64,000 nt of DNA from an uncultured Prevotellaceae bacterium (GTDB lineage Bacteria; Bacteroidota; Bacteroidia; Bacteroidales; Bacteroidaceae): the NCBI GenBank assembly GCA_902776665.1, contig CACYQZ010000003.1, forward strand, positions 1-64,000, in the 5' to 3' direction. The stretch's first letter is position 1, and each line of letters begins with the position of its first letter. The notes beneath the pieces were generated by a model. That model was not told where the DNA came from, did no database searches, and was given only the letters and a program-made list of their open reading frames with translations. Shown here one piece after another: positions 35,405-46,000 of this stretch. The translations under genes were made by a program, and so were the position numbers.

Positions 35405-36907
35405 ATGAAAAAAATATCATTCATTATCATAGCGATGTTCGCACTTGTTCTGACTGCCTGTCAGGACAAAGACATCGACCGCGAAGCCATGAAGGTCATG
35501 GCTCCCGATGTGACCCAAATCAGCGGTCAACTCTCTGGCGACGACTACATTCTGACTTGGCCGGCACTGGCTAACGGTCTGAAAATGCAGGTGGCCATCT
35601 ATCGCAACGGTACGCTTTCGTCCTCAGAGATCGTCAGCGGCACCAGCTATACGCAGAAAGACGTTCCCACGAATGTTCCTTTCGAATATGTGTTCAAACT
35701 GACCGACGACCAGAACTTCTCGACGGGCGTCATCAAGAACTACACCCGCGTTGGTGCCACGAGCATCACCGGTCTGATGATGTCGCAACTCGACAAGACA
35801 GGCGGCTACGACGCTTACGTGGAGTGGGACAAGGCTGCAGATGCCACCAGCATCCGCTTCACCGCCACCAACGGCAAGCGCACCATCACCGAGACGCTCC
35901 CCGGAACGGCTCGCAATTTCACAATTCCCGACGTGCAGACTGGCGAAGTCTGGGAAGTGACCGTCGTTGCTGTCAACGACAAAGGCACTTCGTTGGCCAC
36001 GCGCTCGTCGCTCCGCATCGGTAAGACCGCCATCGGTTTCTTGAGCGTCTATGCTACGCCCGATGAACTCGTGAAGGATGGCGACGACGATGAGGCTTCG
36101 GCTTGGCTGTGGTTGCACGCCAACTATCCCACCGCCGAGTTCGTCAGCTTCAACGATGTGAAGTCGGTTGCCGACGTTGACCGCTTCCGCGTGCTGTTCT
36201 GGATGCGCGACCTCGAAGGCGTCAGCGAGAGCGACGTGTGGAACATTCCCGCCAACGTGGAGGCTGCAACGCCTGCCATCCGCGAGTGGTACAAGGAGGG
36301 TGGTTCGCTGCTGCTCTGGAGCCATGCCACTGTCTATGCCGGTCATCTCGGTCGCGTCAGCCTCGACGAAATGAAGGGCAACGACCACGCCTTCGGCTTC
36401 GGCCCTGGCGGCATCAACAACGATGTTTGGAAGATGGCTGTTGAACTCTATCCCGACCGCAAGTTCAAGAAAGACCACTCTTCTCACCCGATTTACAAGG
36501 GTCTGGAAGTGGAAACCAATGCCGACACCAAACTCATCGCCTTCAAGGGTCCGGGTTGGACGGAAGACCACAACTGTCTGTACTTCAACCTGCCCAGCCT
36601 GTGGACGGGTCTCGGCAACGGCGACGAAGCTTGCTACACGCAACTCACGCAGACCTACGGTGTGTTCCCGCTCGGAACGTGGGACAGCCAGATTTGGTGG
36701 GTCAGCCAGATGAACGTATGGGAAGCCCAGCAGGGCAACACCGAGTTCAAGGGCACACTGCTCTGCATCGGTAACGGTGGTTGCGAGTTCTCGATGAAGA
36801 ACCCCGACGGCACGCCCGACAAGAGCGCTCGCCCGAAGAACAACATCTATCAGGACAACGTGCTGACGCTGGCCAAGAACTCTTTGGAATATCTGAAGAC
36901 ACGATAA
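35405..36907 (+). CDS. DUF4960-like surface lipoprotein of the fructan locus
   Basis: The 500-residue lipoprotein (lipobox LTAC) has about two N-terminal immunoglobulin or fibronectin-like segments (residues 35-200) and a large C-terminal domain with many Trp residues (GGSLLLWSHATVYAG, WTEDHNCLYFNLPSLWTG). That domain looks like DUF4960, found in fructan loci next to SusD. It occupies the position of a third surface glycan-binding protein, so levan or inulin binding is inferred. No catalytic motif was recognised. A hairpin follows the stop codon. Confidence 0.75.
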   Translation: MKKISFIIIAMFALVLTACQDKDIDREAMKVMAPDVTQISGQLSGDDYILTWPALANGLKMQVAIYRNGTLSSSEIVSGTSYTQKDVPTNVPFEYVFKLTDDQNFSTGVIKNYTRVGATSITGLMMSQLDKTGGYDAYVEWDKAADATSIRFTATNGKRTITETLPGTARNFTIPDVQTGEVWEVTVVAVNDKGTSLATRSSLRIGKTAIGFLSVYATPDELVKDGDDDEASAWLWLHANYPTAEFVSFNDVKSVADVDRFRVLFWMRDLEGVSESDVWNIPANVEAATPAIREWYKEGGSLLLWSHATVYAGHLGRVSLDEMKGNDHAFGFGPGGINNDVWKMAVELYPDRKFKKDHSSHPIYKGLEVETNADTKLIAFKGPGWTEDHNCLYFNLPSLWTGLGNGDEACYTQLTQTYGVFPLGTWDSQIWWVSQMNVWEAQQGNTEFKGTLLCIGNGGCEFSMKNPDGTPDKSARPKNNIYQDNVLTLAKNSLEYLKTR

Positions 36908-36913
36908 AAATTT

Positions 36914-36942
36914 GAGGTAGTTGCCGTCATGGCAGCTACCTC
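36914..36942 (+). terminator. intercistronic hairpin between the DUF4960 gene and the GH32 gene
   Basis: GAGGTAGTTGCC pairs with GGCAGCTACCTC across GTCAT (one mismatch, 11 pairs), followed by only TCTTTC. It is a weak terminator or an mRNA processing/stability element that would lower or decouple enzyme expression from the SusCD part. Confidence 0.65.
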
Positions 36943-36956
36943 TTTCACAAAAACGT

Positions 36957-38459
36957 ATGAAAAAGAACCTATTTTCCACATTACTAACGCTGGCAATGGT
37001 CATCATCCTGTCGGCATGTTCGAAAGACGAGTTGAATCCAACCCCCGAACCGCCAGACCAGCCAGACGACCCAATCCCGACGACGGAAAGCTACAACGAG
37101 CAGTATCGTCCGCAAATCCACTTCACACCCGCCAAAAACTGGGTGAACGACCCCAACGGACTGGTGTTTGTCAATGGAACTTACCATTTGTTCTATCAGT
37201 ACAACCCGATGGGCAACAACTGGGGCAATATGTCGTGGGGACACGCCACTTCGACCAACCTTATCCACTGGGAAGAGCAGTCGGTGGCTTTGACACGGGA
37301 CGAACTCGGCGACATTTTCTCGGGCTCTGCCGTCATCGACCAAGCCAATACTGCTGGTTTCGGTGCTGGAACGATGGTTGCCCTCTACACTTCGGCAGGC
37401 TCGGCACAACAGCAGAGCATGGCCTACTCGACCGATGGCGGAAAAACGTTTCTGAGATATGCCAACAATCCTGTCATCAAGAACAACGACGACAACCTGC
37501 GCGACCCGAAGGTTTTCTGGCATGAAGCCACGAAGCAGTGGATCATGGTGCTGGCCAAAGGTTGGAAGATGGGTGTGGAAATCTACGGCTCGACCAACTT
37601 GAAGACATGGAACCACCTGAGCACCTTTTTCGTCGATTTGACCTCGGCTGGCCGTCCCAGTCTTCAATGGGAATGTCCCGACCTGTTGCAGTTCGGCGAC
37701 AAATGGGTGATGCTCGTCAGTGTGAACCCGGGTGGCCCGATTCTCGGCTCTGGAACGATGTATTTCGTCGGTAATTTCGACGGAAAGGAGTTCAAGGCCG
37801 ACAACCTCGACTATCCGCTTTGGCTCGACTACGGCATGGACAATTACGCCGGTGTAACGTGGTCGAACACGGGCGATCGGAAAATCCTCATCGGATGGAT
37901 GAACAACTGGCAATATGCCGGCGACGTGCCCTGTTCGCCTTGGCGCTCGGCCTTCACGCTGCCGCGTGAGTTGAAACTCGTCGAGTTCGACGGGAAACCG
38001 CTGCTCGCCAACACCGTCGTGAAGGAAATCGAGACAATTGCCGATTCGTGGAAGACAACCACGGGCAAAATCGACGCAAAAGACGCCTACCAACTTCGAC
38101 TGACCATCGACCTCGACAAGAAATCAACCATCACCCTGACCAACGCTTCCAACGAGCGTTTCATCATCGACATCAACGCTTCCGACCGCACGCTGACCGC
38201 CCATCGCACGGCTGTTTCGGGAAAAACGTCGTTCAACGGCTTTTTCTCCATTCCCTCGATGCAGGCACCGCTCAACGTGTCGGGCAACAGCGTCACGCTC
38301 GACCTCTTCGTCGATCAGTCGTCGGTTGAAATTTTCACGCAGTCGGGCACCATGGCCATGACAAATCTTGTCTTCCCGACCAGTATCTACAACGAGTTCA
38401 CCGTCGAAGGTGCCACTGCCAAGGCACAAGTGCGCTCGCTGAAGCGAATCTGGAAGTAA
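36957..38459 (+). CDS. GH32 lipoprotein, probable surface endo-fructanase
   Basis: The 500-residue lipoprotein (lipobox LSAC, acidic/Pro linker after it) has a five-bladed GH32 catalytic domain: nucleophile in WVNDPNG (Asp65), RDPK (Asp183) and acid/base in WECPD (Glu239), then a C-terminal beta-sandwich. The lipid anchor points to the cell surface, where B. thetaiotaomicron places its endo-levanase. Whether it prefers levan (beta-2,6) or inulin (beta-2,1) cannot be read. The start at 36957 was chosen for the signal peptide over an upstream in-frame ATG at 36921 inside the hairpin. Confidence 0.92.
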   Translation: MKKNLFSTLLTLAMVIILSACSKDELNPTPEPPDQPDDPIPTTESYNEQYRPQIHFTPAKNWVNDPNGLVFVNGTYHLFYQYNPMGNNWGNMSWGHATSTNLIHWEEQSVALTRDELGDIFSGSAVIDQANTAGFGAGTMVALYTSAGSAQQQSMAYSTDGGKTFLRYANNPVIKNNDDNLRDPKVFWHEATKQWIMVLAKGWKMGVEIYGSTNLKTWNHLSTFFVDLTSAGRPSLQWECPDLLQFGDKWVMLVSVNPGGPILGSGTMYFVGNFDGKEFKADNLDYPLWLDYGMDNYAGVTWSNTGDRKILIGWMNNWQYAGDVPCSPWRSAFTLPRELKLVEFDGKPLLANTVVKEIETIADSWKTTTGKIDAKDAYQLRLTIDLDKKSTITLTNASNERFIIDINASDRTLTAHRTAVSGKTSFNGFFSIPSMQAPLNVSGNSVTLDLFVDQSSVEIFTQSGTMAMTNLVFPTSIYNEFTVEGATAKAQVRSLKRIWK

Positions 38460-38483
38460 TCAAACCTAAAAACAAAAACAAAC

Positions 38484-40316
38484 ATGAAAAAATTCTTAGC
38501 AATCGCCGCGATTCTGCTGCATAGCCTCGGCTTGAGCGCTCAGGCACAAATGCTGTCGGACCATCACGCCATGATGCGCATCGACGTGACGGGTCGCTAT
38601 CTGCTGCTGCCCGTGCAGGAGCGCGAGGAAAATGCAAACATCCGCGTCATCGCGGGCGGAAAGGAAGTGATGTCGTTCAACGCACGCCTCGCTGCCGACA
38701 AGGTTGACTACTACGTGCCGCTCGACCTCAGCCGCTTCGCCGACGCGAAAACGCTGCTGCTCGATGTCACTTTCCATGCGAATCGACGCACCACGGGAGC
38801 TGTGAAGGGCTTCGTCTGCTGGAAGGAAATTCGCCAGAGCGATACGTTCGACACGACCAACCTAGAACAATTCCGTCCCTACTATCATCATACGCCCGTA
38901 TATGGCTGGATGAACGACCCGAACGGAATGTTCTACAAGGATGGCGTGTGGCACCTCTACTACCAGTGGAATCCCTACGGTTCGCAATGGGAAAACATGA
39001 CTTGGGGCCATTCCACGTCGCGCGACCTCGTTCATTGGGAAGCGCAGCCTGCCGCCATCGAACCCGATGCGCTCGGAGCCATTTTTAGCGGTTCGTGCGT
39101 CATCGACAAGGACAACACGGCAGGTTTCGGTGCGGGTGCCGTCGTCGCGATGTACACTTCGGCTGGACAGAACCAGACGCAGAGCATCGCCTATTCGACC
39201 GACGGCGGAAAAACGTTCACGAAATACGACCGCAACCCCGTCATCACACTCGATGCACCCGATTTCCGCGACCCGAAAATGTTCTGGTTTGAGGCGACAA
39301 AACGCTGGATTGTGGTGCTGGCAGTGGGGCAGGAGGTGCAGTTCTACAGCTCGCCTGACCTGAAAAATTGGACTTACGAGAGTTCTTTCGGTCGAGAATA
39401 TGGCAACCACGACGGCGTCTGGGAGTGTCCCGACCTGCTGAAATTGGCAGGAACGGAAGTGACTTCTCCCTTCAACCTGAAAACCTCGCAACCCCAGCGT
39501 TTCGAGAAGTGGGTGCTGCTGCTCAACATCAATCCGGGTGGACCCTTTGGCGGCTCGGCCACGCAGTATTTCGTCGGACAATTCGACGGCCATAAATTCA
39601 CCTGCGAAGATGCTCCCGAGGAAACGAAATGGATGGACTACGGCAAGGACCACTATGCCACGGTGACGTTCTCGAACGCTCCCGACAACCGCACGGTGGC
39701 CATCGCTTGGATGTCGAATTGGCAATACGCCAATCAGGTGCCCACGCAGCAGTTCCGCTCGGCCAACTCCATTCCTCGCGACCTTCATCTGGCGCAACTC
39801 GACGGCGAAACCTATCTCGTCAGCACTCCGTCGAAGGAAATGCTCGCCATGCGCGCTAAAGCCGTGAAAAAAGGCTCTGCCACGGGCAGGAAAGACTTCA
39901 AAAACCTGTTGAAGAAGAACCATGGTGCCTATGAAATCACCGCGACGCTCGACATGCAGAAATCCGAGCAGGCTCAACTCACCTTATTGAATAATAAGGG
40001 CGAAGAGGTTGTCATCGGCTTCGACACGGCGAAAAAAGAATACTATTTCGACCGTACCAAGAGCGGACAGACCGCCTTCTCCGACGATTTTGCATCGGTG
40101 ACACGCGCCCCGCTGCCCGACGTCGGTCGCTATCAGTTGCGCATCTTCGTCGATAAGGCCAGCATCGAGATTTTTATCGACCCCGGCTTCGGCAATAGCG
40201 GTCTCTTCCCGATGACCAGCATCGTGTTCCCCTCTGAGCCTTACAACCATCTGCGTTTCGACGGCAAGGGCAAGGCTCGCATTGAAGACCTCAACATTTA
40301 TTTGCTTGAAAAATAA
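38484..40316 (+). CDS. GH32 exo-fructosidase with N-terminal accessory domain
   Basis: The 610-residue protein has a cleavable signal peptide (AIAAILLHSLGLSAQAQ) without a lipobox, so it is probably periplasmic. Residues 22-115 form a small beta-rich domain like DUF4980, which often precedes GH32 in this phylum. The catalytic part has WMNDPNG (Asp145), FRDPK and WECPD. It likely releases fructose from imported oligosaccharides. It starts 24 bases after the first GH32 gene; the two enzymes share about the same motifs but differ in N-terminal architecture and location. Confidence 0.92.
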   Translation: MKKFLAIAAILLHSLGLSAQAQMLSDHHAMMRIDVTGRYLLLPVQEREENANIRVIAGGKEVMSFNARLAADKVDYYVPLDLSRFADAKTLLLDVTFHANRRTTGAVKGFVCWKEIRQSDTFDTTNLEQFRPYYHHTPVYGWMNDPNGMFYKDGVWHLYYQWNPYGSQWENMTWGHSTSRDLVHWEAQPAAIEPDALGAIFSGSCVIDKDNTAGFGAGAVVAMYTSAGQNQTQSIAYSTDGGKTFTKYDRNPVITLDAPDFRDPKMFWFEATKRWIVVLAVGQEVQFYSSPDLKNWTYESSFGREYGNHDGVWECPDLLKLAGTEVTSPFNLKTSQPQRFEKWVLLLNINPGGPFGGSATQYFVGQFDGHKFTCEDAPEETKWMDYGKDHYATVTFSNAPDNRTVAIAWMSNWQYANQVPTQQFRSANSIPRDLHLAQLDGETYLVSTPSKEMLAMRAKAVKKGSATGRKDFKNLLKKNHGAYEITATLDMQKSEQAQLTLLNNKGEEVVIGFDTAKKEYYFDRTKSGQTAFSDDFASVTRAPLPDVGRYQLRIFVDKASIEIFIDPGFGNSGLFPMTSIVFPSEPYNHLRFDGKGKARIEDLNIYLLEK

Positions 40317-40334
40317 TTCTTAAAAACAAAAACT

Positions 40335-41519
40335 ATGACCTCTCAAACTAAAAAAACTGCCATTCTTTCGGTGATGCTGTGCTTTTTCTGCATGGGTTTC
40401 GTTGACCTCGTGGGCATCGCCTCGAACTATGTGAAAGAAGACCTCGGCCTGAGCGACTCGATGGCCAATATCTTCCCCTCGCTCGTATTTTTCTGGTTCC
40501 TCATCTTCAGCGTGCCTACGGGTGTGCTGATGAACCGCATCGGACGCAAGAAAACGGTGGTGCTGTCGCTTATCGTGACCATCGCATCGCTGTTTATTCC
40601 CCTCTTCGGCAATAGTTTCACGGTGATGCTCATCGCGTTCTCGCTGCTCGGCATCGGAAACACGCTGATGCAGACGTCGCTCAATCCGCTTGTATCGACC
40701 GTGCTCGGCGACAAAAACCTCGCTTCGACGCTCACCTTCGGACAATTTGTCAAGGCCATCGCCTCGTTCCTTGCGCCTTATCTGGCGATGTGGGGCGCCA
40801 CGAAGGTTATTCCGTCGTTCGGACTCGACTGGCGCGTGCTGTTCCTCATCTATTTCGTTGTGGGCATCCTCGCCACTCTTCTGCTTCTCGCCACGCCCAT
40901 CCATGAAAACATGGAAGAGTTGGCCGCCGAGAAGAGTGCTGCGCTTTCGACACAGTATGTCGAGTCGTTCAAACTGCTTGGAACGCCCATCGTGTTGCTG
41001 TCGTTCCTCGGCATCATGTGCCACGTGGGCATCGATGTCGGCACGAACACCACCGCCCCGAAAATTCTGATGGAACGCCTCGGAATGAGCCTCAACGAGG
41101 CCGCTTTTGCCACCTCGCTCTACTTCATTTTCCGTACCATCGGCTGTCTGACGGGCTCGTTCTTCCTCCGCGTGCTGAGCAATCGCACGTTCTTCATCGC
41201 CAGCGTGTGCATGATGGCTCTTTCCATGCTGCTGCTCTTCATCGGAACCGAGAAATGGGAACTCTACACTGCCATCGCCCTCGTCGGCTACGGCAATTCA
41301 AACATCTTCTCCATCTGCTTCGCTCAGGCGCTGACATCCGTGCCCAGTAAGCAGAACGAAGTCAGCGGACTGATGATTATGGGTCTGTTTGGTGGCACCG
41401 TCTTCCCGCTTCTCATGGGCTTCATGAGCGACGGATTCGGTCAGGCTGGCGCAGTGCTGGTCATGGCGGTCGGTGTGCTCTATCTTTTCAGCTATATCCC
41501 GAAAGTTTCGAAAAAATAA
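40335..41519 (+). CDS. MFS sugar transporter (FucP/GluP-like), probable fructose importer
   Basis: The 394-residue protein has 12 predicted membrane helices and matches the sugar:H+ symporter class in Bacteroidota (FCMGFVDLVGIASNYVKEDL; NRIGRKKTVVLS loop; GNTLMQTSLNPLV). It is located 18 bases after the exo-fructosidase and before the fructokinase, which supports inner-membrane uptake of fructose. The equivalent position in the B. thetaiotaomicron fructan locus also holds an MFS hexose importer. Confidence 0.88.
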   Translation: MTSQTKKTAILSVMLCFFCMGFVDLVGIASNYVKEDLGLSDSMANIFPSLVFFWFLIFSVPTGVLMNRIGRKKTVVLSLIVTIASLFIPLFGNSFTVMLIAFSLLGIGNTLMQTSLNPLVSTVLGDKNLASTLTFGQFVKAIASFLAPYLAMWGATKVIPSFGLDWRVLFLIYFVVGILATLLLLATPIHENMEELAAEKSAALSTQYVESFKLLGTPIVLLSFLGIMCHVGIDVGTNTTAPKILMERLGMSLNEAAFATSLYFIFRTIGCLTGSFFLRVLSNRTFFIASVCMMALSMLLLFIGTEKWELYTAIALVGYGNSNIFSICFAQALTSVPSKQNEVSGLMIMGLFGGTVFPLLMGFMSDGFGQAGAVLVMAVGVLYLFSYIPKVSKK

Positions 41520-41521
41520 TT

Positions 41522-41586
41522 TGAGGAGTTGAGGAGTAAGGAGTAAAAGGAATCTATTCTCGTTCCTCGCCCCTCGTTCCTCGAAA
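41522..41586. repeat. intergenic heptamer arrays (GAGGAGT and TCGTTCC types)
   Basis: GAGGAGTT/GAGGAGT/AAGGAGT units and then TCGTTCC, TCGCCCC, TCGTTCC fill the 80-base gap between the transporter and fructokinase genes. Purine-rich and pyrimidine-rich arrays are near complements and could pair in the mRNA. Confidence 0.7.
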
Positions 41587-41599
41587 AAAAAACAAAAAT

Positions 41600-42478
41600 A
41601 TGAATCAATTAGTAGTTGGACTGGGCGAAGCACTCTGGGACGTGCTGCCCGAAGGAAAAAAACTGGGCGGAGCACCTGCCAACTTCGCCTATCACGCCGG
41701 ACAGTTTCTCGGTCAGGAAAACACGCTGGCCATCAGTGCACTCGGCGAGGACAAACTGGCAGAGGAAACTATTGAGTCGCTCGAGGAACACGGACTGCGC
41801 TACCTGATGCCGCGTGTGCCGTATCCCACTGGCACCGTGCAGGTGCAACTCGACGAACAGGGCATTCCCACTTACGACATCCGCGAAAATGTGGCATGGG
41901 ACAACATTCCCTTCACGCCTGAAATCGAGGAGGTGGCGCGTCAGTGCCGTGCCGTGTGCTTCGGTTCGCTGGCACAGCGCAACGTCGTCTCACGCGAGAA
42001 TATCCATCGTTTCCTCGATGCCACGCCGAAAGACTGCATGAAGATTTTCGACATCAACCTGCGCCAGAATTTCTACACTCGCGAGGTAATTCAAGAGTCG
42101 ATACAGCGTTGTAACATCCTGAAAATCAACGATGAAGAACTCGTCACCATCGGACGGATGTTTGGCTATCCGGGACTTGACATCGAGAACAAATGCTGGC
42201 TCATTCTCGGCAAATACAATCTCGACATGCTCGTGCTCACCTGCGGCACCAACGGTTCGTATGTGTTTGCACCTGGTCAGATGTTCTTCCGCGAAACGCC
42301 GAAAGTGCAGGTTGCCGACACCGTCGGTGCTGGCGACTCCTTTACAGGCGCCTTCTGCTCGGCCATTCTCACGGGAAAAACCATCGCCGAAGCCCACAAA
42401 CTTGCGGTGGAGGTTTCTGCCTACGTCTGCACGCAAAACGGTGCGATGCCGAAGGTGTCGATTGAAATGTTCGATTAG
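41600..42478 (+). CDS. PfkB-family fructokinase
   Basis: The 292-residue ribokinase-fold kinase phosphorylates fructose in the cytoplasm, closing the fructan pathway. The substrate-side motif GAPANFAYHAG and the C-terminal signature ADTVGAGDSFTGAFC with the catalytic Asp are intact. It is the last gene of the locus, 80 bases after the MFS gene. Its stop overlaps the last four bases of the convergent deaminase gene. Confidence 0.9.
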   Translation: MNQLVVGLGEALWDVLPEGKKLGGAPANFAYHAGQFLGQENTLAISALGEDKLAEETIESLEEHGLRYLMPRVPYPTGTVQVQLDEQGIPTYDIRENVAWDNIPFTPEIEEVARQCRAVCFGSLAQRNVVSRENIHRFLDATPKDCMKIFDINLRQNFYTREVIQESIQRCNILKINDEELVTIGRMFGYPGLDIENKCWLILGKYNLDMLVLTCGTNGSYVFAPGQMFFRETPKVQVADTVGAGDSFTGAFCSAILTGKTIAEAHKLAVEVSAYVCTQNGAMPKVSIEMFD

Positions 42479-42942
42479 TATTCTGTCTTCTCCTCGCTCG
42501 ACTCCCAAAGTTTGAAGGCTTCGAGGGCTTCTTTGCGAAGTAACGGCTTCATCGGGCGATGGCGATGTTTCGGTTCGATGGCAATTTCATCATAGATGAA
42601 GTTGTCATCGAATCCTATTTTGGCAGCATCTTTGCGGTCGTTGCCGTAGTAGATGCGGTCGAGGTGCGCCCAATAGATGGCACCGAGGCACATCGGGCAG
42701 GGTTCGCACGAGGTGTAGATTTCACAACCAGCAAGGTCGAAGGTCGAAAGCTTTTTCGTAGCCTTGCGAATACAATTCACTTCCGCGTGGGCGGTGGGGT
42801 CGTTGTCGAGCGTCACGCTGTTCGACGCCTCGGCAATGATTTCACCGTCTTTCGCGATGACGGCTCCGAAGGGTCCGCCACCCGTTTTCACACTATTTAT
42901 TGACAGGACAATCGCCCTGCGCATCAATTCTTCTTTCGTCAT
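42475..42942 (-). CDS. cytidine-deaminase-fold nucleobase deaminase, probable guanine deaminase
   Basis: The 155-residue zinc enzyme has HAEVN (His52, Glu54) and PCPMC (Cys82, Cys85), the metal site of the deaminase fold. The C-terminal part (KIGFDDNFIYDEI, then LLRKEALEAFKLW) matches the guanine deaminase type rather than TadA, which makes guanine to xanthine the likely reaction. The promoter -7 box lies seven bases from the ATG, so the transcript is nearly leaderless. Confidence 0.82.
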   Translation of the reverse strand: MTKEELMRRAIVLSINSVKTGGGPFGAVIAKDGEIIAEASNSVTLDNDPTAHAEVNCIRKATKKLSTFDLAGCEIYTSCEPCPMCLGAIYWAHLDRIYYGNDRKDAAKIGFDDNFIYDEIAIEPKHRHRPMKPLLRKEALEAFKLWESSEEKTEY

Positions 42943-42949
42943 AATGGCG

Positions 42950-42957
42950 CAAAAATA
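42950..42957 (-). promoter_or_regulatory. -7 box next to the deaminase start
   Basis: Minus-strand TATTTTTG followed by seven bases and ATG. It is divergent from the helicase promoter 35 bases away. Confidence 0.5.
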
Positions 42958-42991
42958 ATGCTTTTCCCTCGAATATCAAAAGAAAAATGCG

Positions 42992-42999
42992 TATATTTG
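42992..42999 (+). promoter_or_regulatory. -7 box for the nuclease-helicase gene
   Basis: TATATTTG, 20 bases before the ATG at 43020. Confidence 0.55.
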
Positions 43000-43019
43000 C
43001 AAATCATTAACAAAAACGG

Positions 43020-46000
43020 ATGAAAAAGACGACGAAATCATACCTCACGGCGACCGATTTGTTCGACCGCGTGGCGGAAATTTTAGACTTGCCCGAGGAC
43101 GTAGCGGCCAACCGACTGATGCACGAAACGCTGGTTTTGTGCTGTGCGGAAGCCTTGCGCGACGAAAAAATGGCCTTCGGCAACCTGTTTTCGCAGGTCG
43201 ATTTCCTGTGCAAGCGGTTTCGGGTGCATTTGGGCGACGTGGTGGCGATACAAAAAATGCGCCGCGACAGCAACCGCCGCAAATCGATGGCTCGCGAGGA
43301 TGTTTTGTATGGTTGTCGGGCGTTGTCGATGTTCATTGCGGCGGTGTTTGAAACGTCGATTCCGTCGGTGCTCATCGGTCGGATTCCGCCCACGAACAAG
43401 CCTCGCGAAGACAAGGATTTCGCTGCCGAGCGGTTCGAATGTCTGCGGTGCATCGTCGATGAGTTCGACGACACGACGATTCGCGTGACAGTCGATGACG
43501 ATGAGGCGGAAACGTTCGTGGTCGATTATTCTGCCGACCATCTGCGCCATTTGCAGCCGATTCTGCGACGCGATATGCAGTTGAACCTCTTGGATGCGAC
43601 CTTTGAAAAGGACGAACCCGACTGCCTCGTGCCGAAATTGATTGTCGTCGAACCCGATTACCTGCTCGACATCAGTTCCATCGCGGCCTGTTTTCAGCCC
43701 ATCGGCCACCATCCGCTCGGCTACACCATCCGCAACATCGCGCCCAACGCCAATTCGCAGGCGCTGCTGCTAGGTAATTTCGCGGGTCGCGCCCTCGACG
43801 ACGTCATCAACAGCGACGGCGACTACGATTGGCGAAGCACCCTGCGCGCCCATTTCCGCCAGCAGGCACTCGACTATTGCGCTTGCGACGACCTGAATCG
43901 CAACGAGGATTTCAAACAGGCGGCAGCGCGGCAGGCAGCCAATATCGTCCAGATTGTCAATGAATTATTCAATACCCATCACCCATCACCCAACACCCGA
44001 CACCTATCACCCAACACCCAACAATTCAACATCCATCATTCAATATTAGAGCCTTCATTTGTCTGCGAACGCCTCGGTTTGCAGGGTCGCGTCGATTTGA
44101 TGACGACCGATTTCAGCCTGTTGGTTGAGCAAAAATCGGGTAAAAATTTCAACATCGAGCGAGGCCGACCCAACGAATTTGGCAGTTTTCAGAAGGAAGA
44201 CCACTACGTGCAGTTGTTGCTCTACTACGGCGTTCTGACGCAGAATTTCAACCTCGGAACGCGGAAAATCGACGCTCGACTGCTCTATTCGAAATATCCG
44301 CTGCCAGGCGGTCTGGTCGCCGTGAATTTCTACCAAAAACTCTTCCACGAGGCCATCGCCCTGCGCAATCGCATCGCCGACATCGATTTCCGCCTCGCCA
44401 CCGAGGGTTTCGAGTCGATTCTCGACGATTTGAATGCCGAAACACTCAACGAGAAACATCTTTCGAGCACATTTTTCGAGCAATACATCAAACCGCAGAC
44501 CGAGGCCGTCACCCAACCGATTCACCGCCTTTCGCCGCTCGAAAAATCCTACGTTTGCCGAATGTTGACCTTTTGCTACCGCGAACAACTGGCTTCGCGA
44601 CTTGGCAACCGACAGAAGCCGGGCGGTGGCGTGGCCGACCTTTGGAACCTGCCGACCGCCGAGAAAAAGGAACTGGGCAACATTTTCACCGACCTTCAAG
44701 TCATCGAAAAGGAGAAAAGCGACCCCGACCGTGGCTTCGACCTCATCACGTTGGCCGTGCCCGAACAGGGCGAGAATTTCCTGCCGAATTTCCGCGCTGG
44801 CGACAGCGTCTATCTCTATGCCTACAATGACGGCGACGAGCCCGATGTGCGGCGCAGTCTGCTCTTCCGCGCCACGCTCATCGACATTTCCGCCAATCAA
44901 CTGACGGTTGCCTTACGCGACGGACAGAAGAACCCGAAAATATTGTCGAGTGAGAAAAAATACGCCATCGAGCACAGTGACATCGGCGGAAGTGCCCCGA
45001 TGAAAGCCATTGCCGCCTTCGCCTCGGCAGCCCCGAATCGTCGCGCCCTCTTGCTCGGACAGCGTGAACCGCAAATCGACACTTCCGTGCAACTTTCGCG
45101 CAGTTATCACCCTGCCTACGACGATGTTTTGCTGAAAGCGAAGCAGGCGCAAGACTATTTCCTGCTCATCGGACCGCCGGGAACGGGAAAAACCTCGTTG
45201 GCACTGCGCTTTTTGGTCGAGGAAGCCCTTGCGGACACTCCAAAATGCTTCCAAAATCCTTCTTCGTTCCTCCCTCCTCCTTCCTCCATATTACTCACCG
45301 CCTACACCAACCGCGCCGTCGATGAAATCTGCGATATGCTCGAAACCGCCAATTTAGACTATATGCGCATCGGAAGGCGATATTCTTGCGACCCCCGTTT
45401 CCGTCATCGGCTGTTGCAGCAGACCATCGGCGACCAACCGCAACTCAGTGCGATTCGGCAGCGATTGGACGAGGTCAGAATCGTTGTGGGAACGACCACT
45501 TCGTTGCAGGCACAAATGTCGCTGTTCACGTTGAAGAATTTCTCGTTGCTCATCGTTGATGAAGCCTCGCAAATCCTTGAACCTCAGTTGATTGGACTGC
45601 TTTGTCAGGTGCCAAAATTCATTCTCATCGGCGACCATAAACAACTGCCAGCCGTCGTGCAACAAAGTGAGGCGGAATCGGAAGTGACCGACGAAAAACT
45701 GCGCGAAATCGGACTGACGAATTGCCGAAATTCCCTGTTTGAAAGGCTTTTGAATAATATTTCAAGCGACAATCAAACTCCCCTCCCGTCGGGAGGGGTA
45801 GGGGGTGGGTCTTCGATCGGCATCCTCCGCCGCCAAGGTCGAATGCACCCCGACATCGCCGAATGGCCGAACCGAATGTTCTACCGCCGCGAAAAACTCT
45901 TGCCCGTGCCCCTTCCGCATCAAAAAGAAGAGTCGAAAGAGCCGCGAATCGTCTTCATTCCGTCGGAAAACTCCAATTCAAACACCTCCCCTTCGGGGGG

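Noticed and set aside
43971-44047. CRISPR-like array
   Set aside because: Units are contiguous 7-mers without spacers, inside a coding frame.
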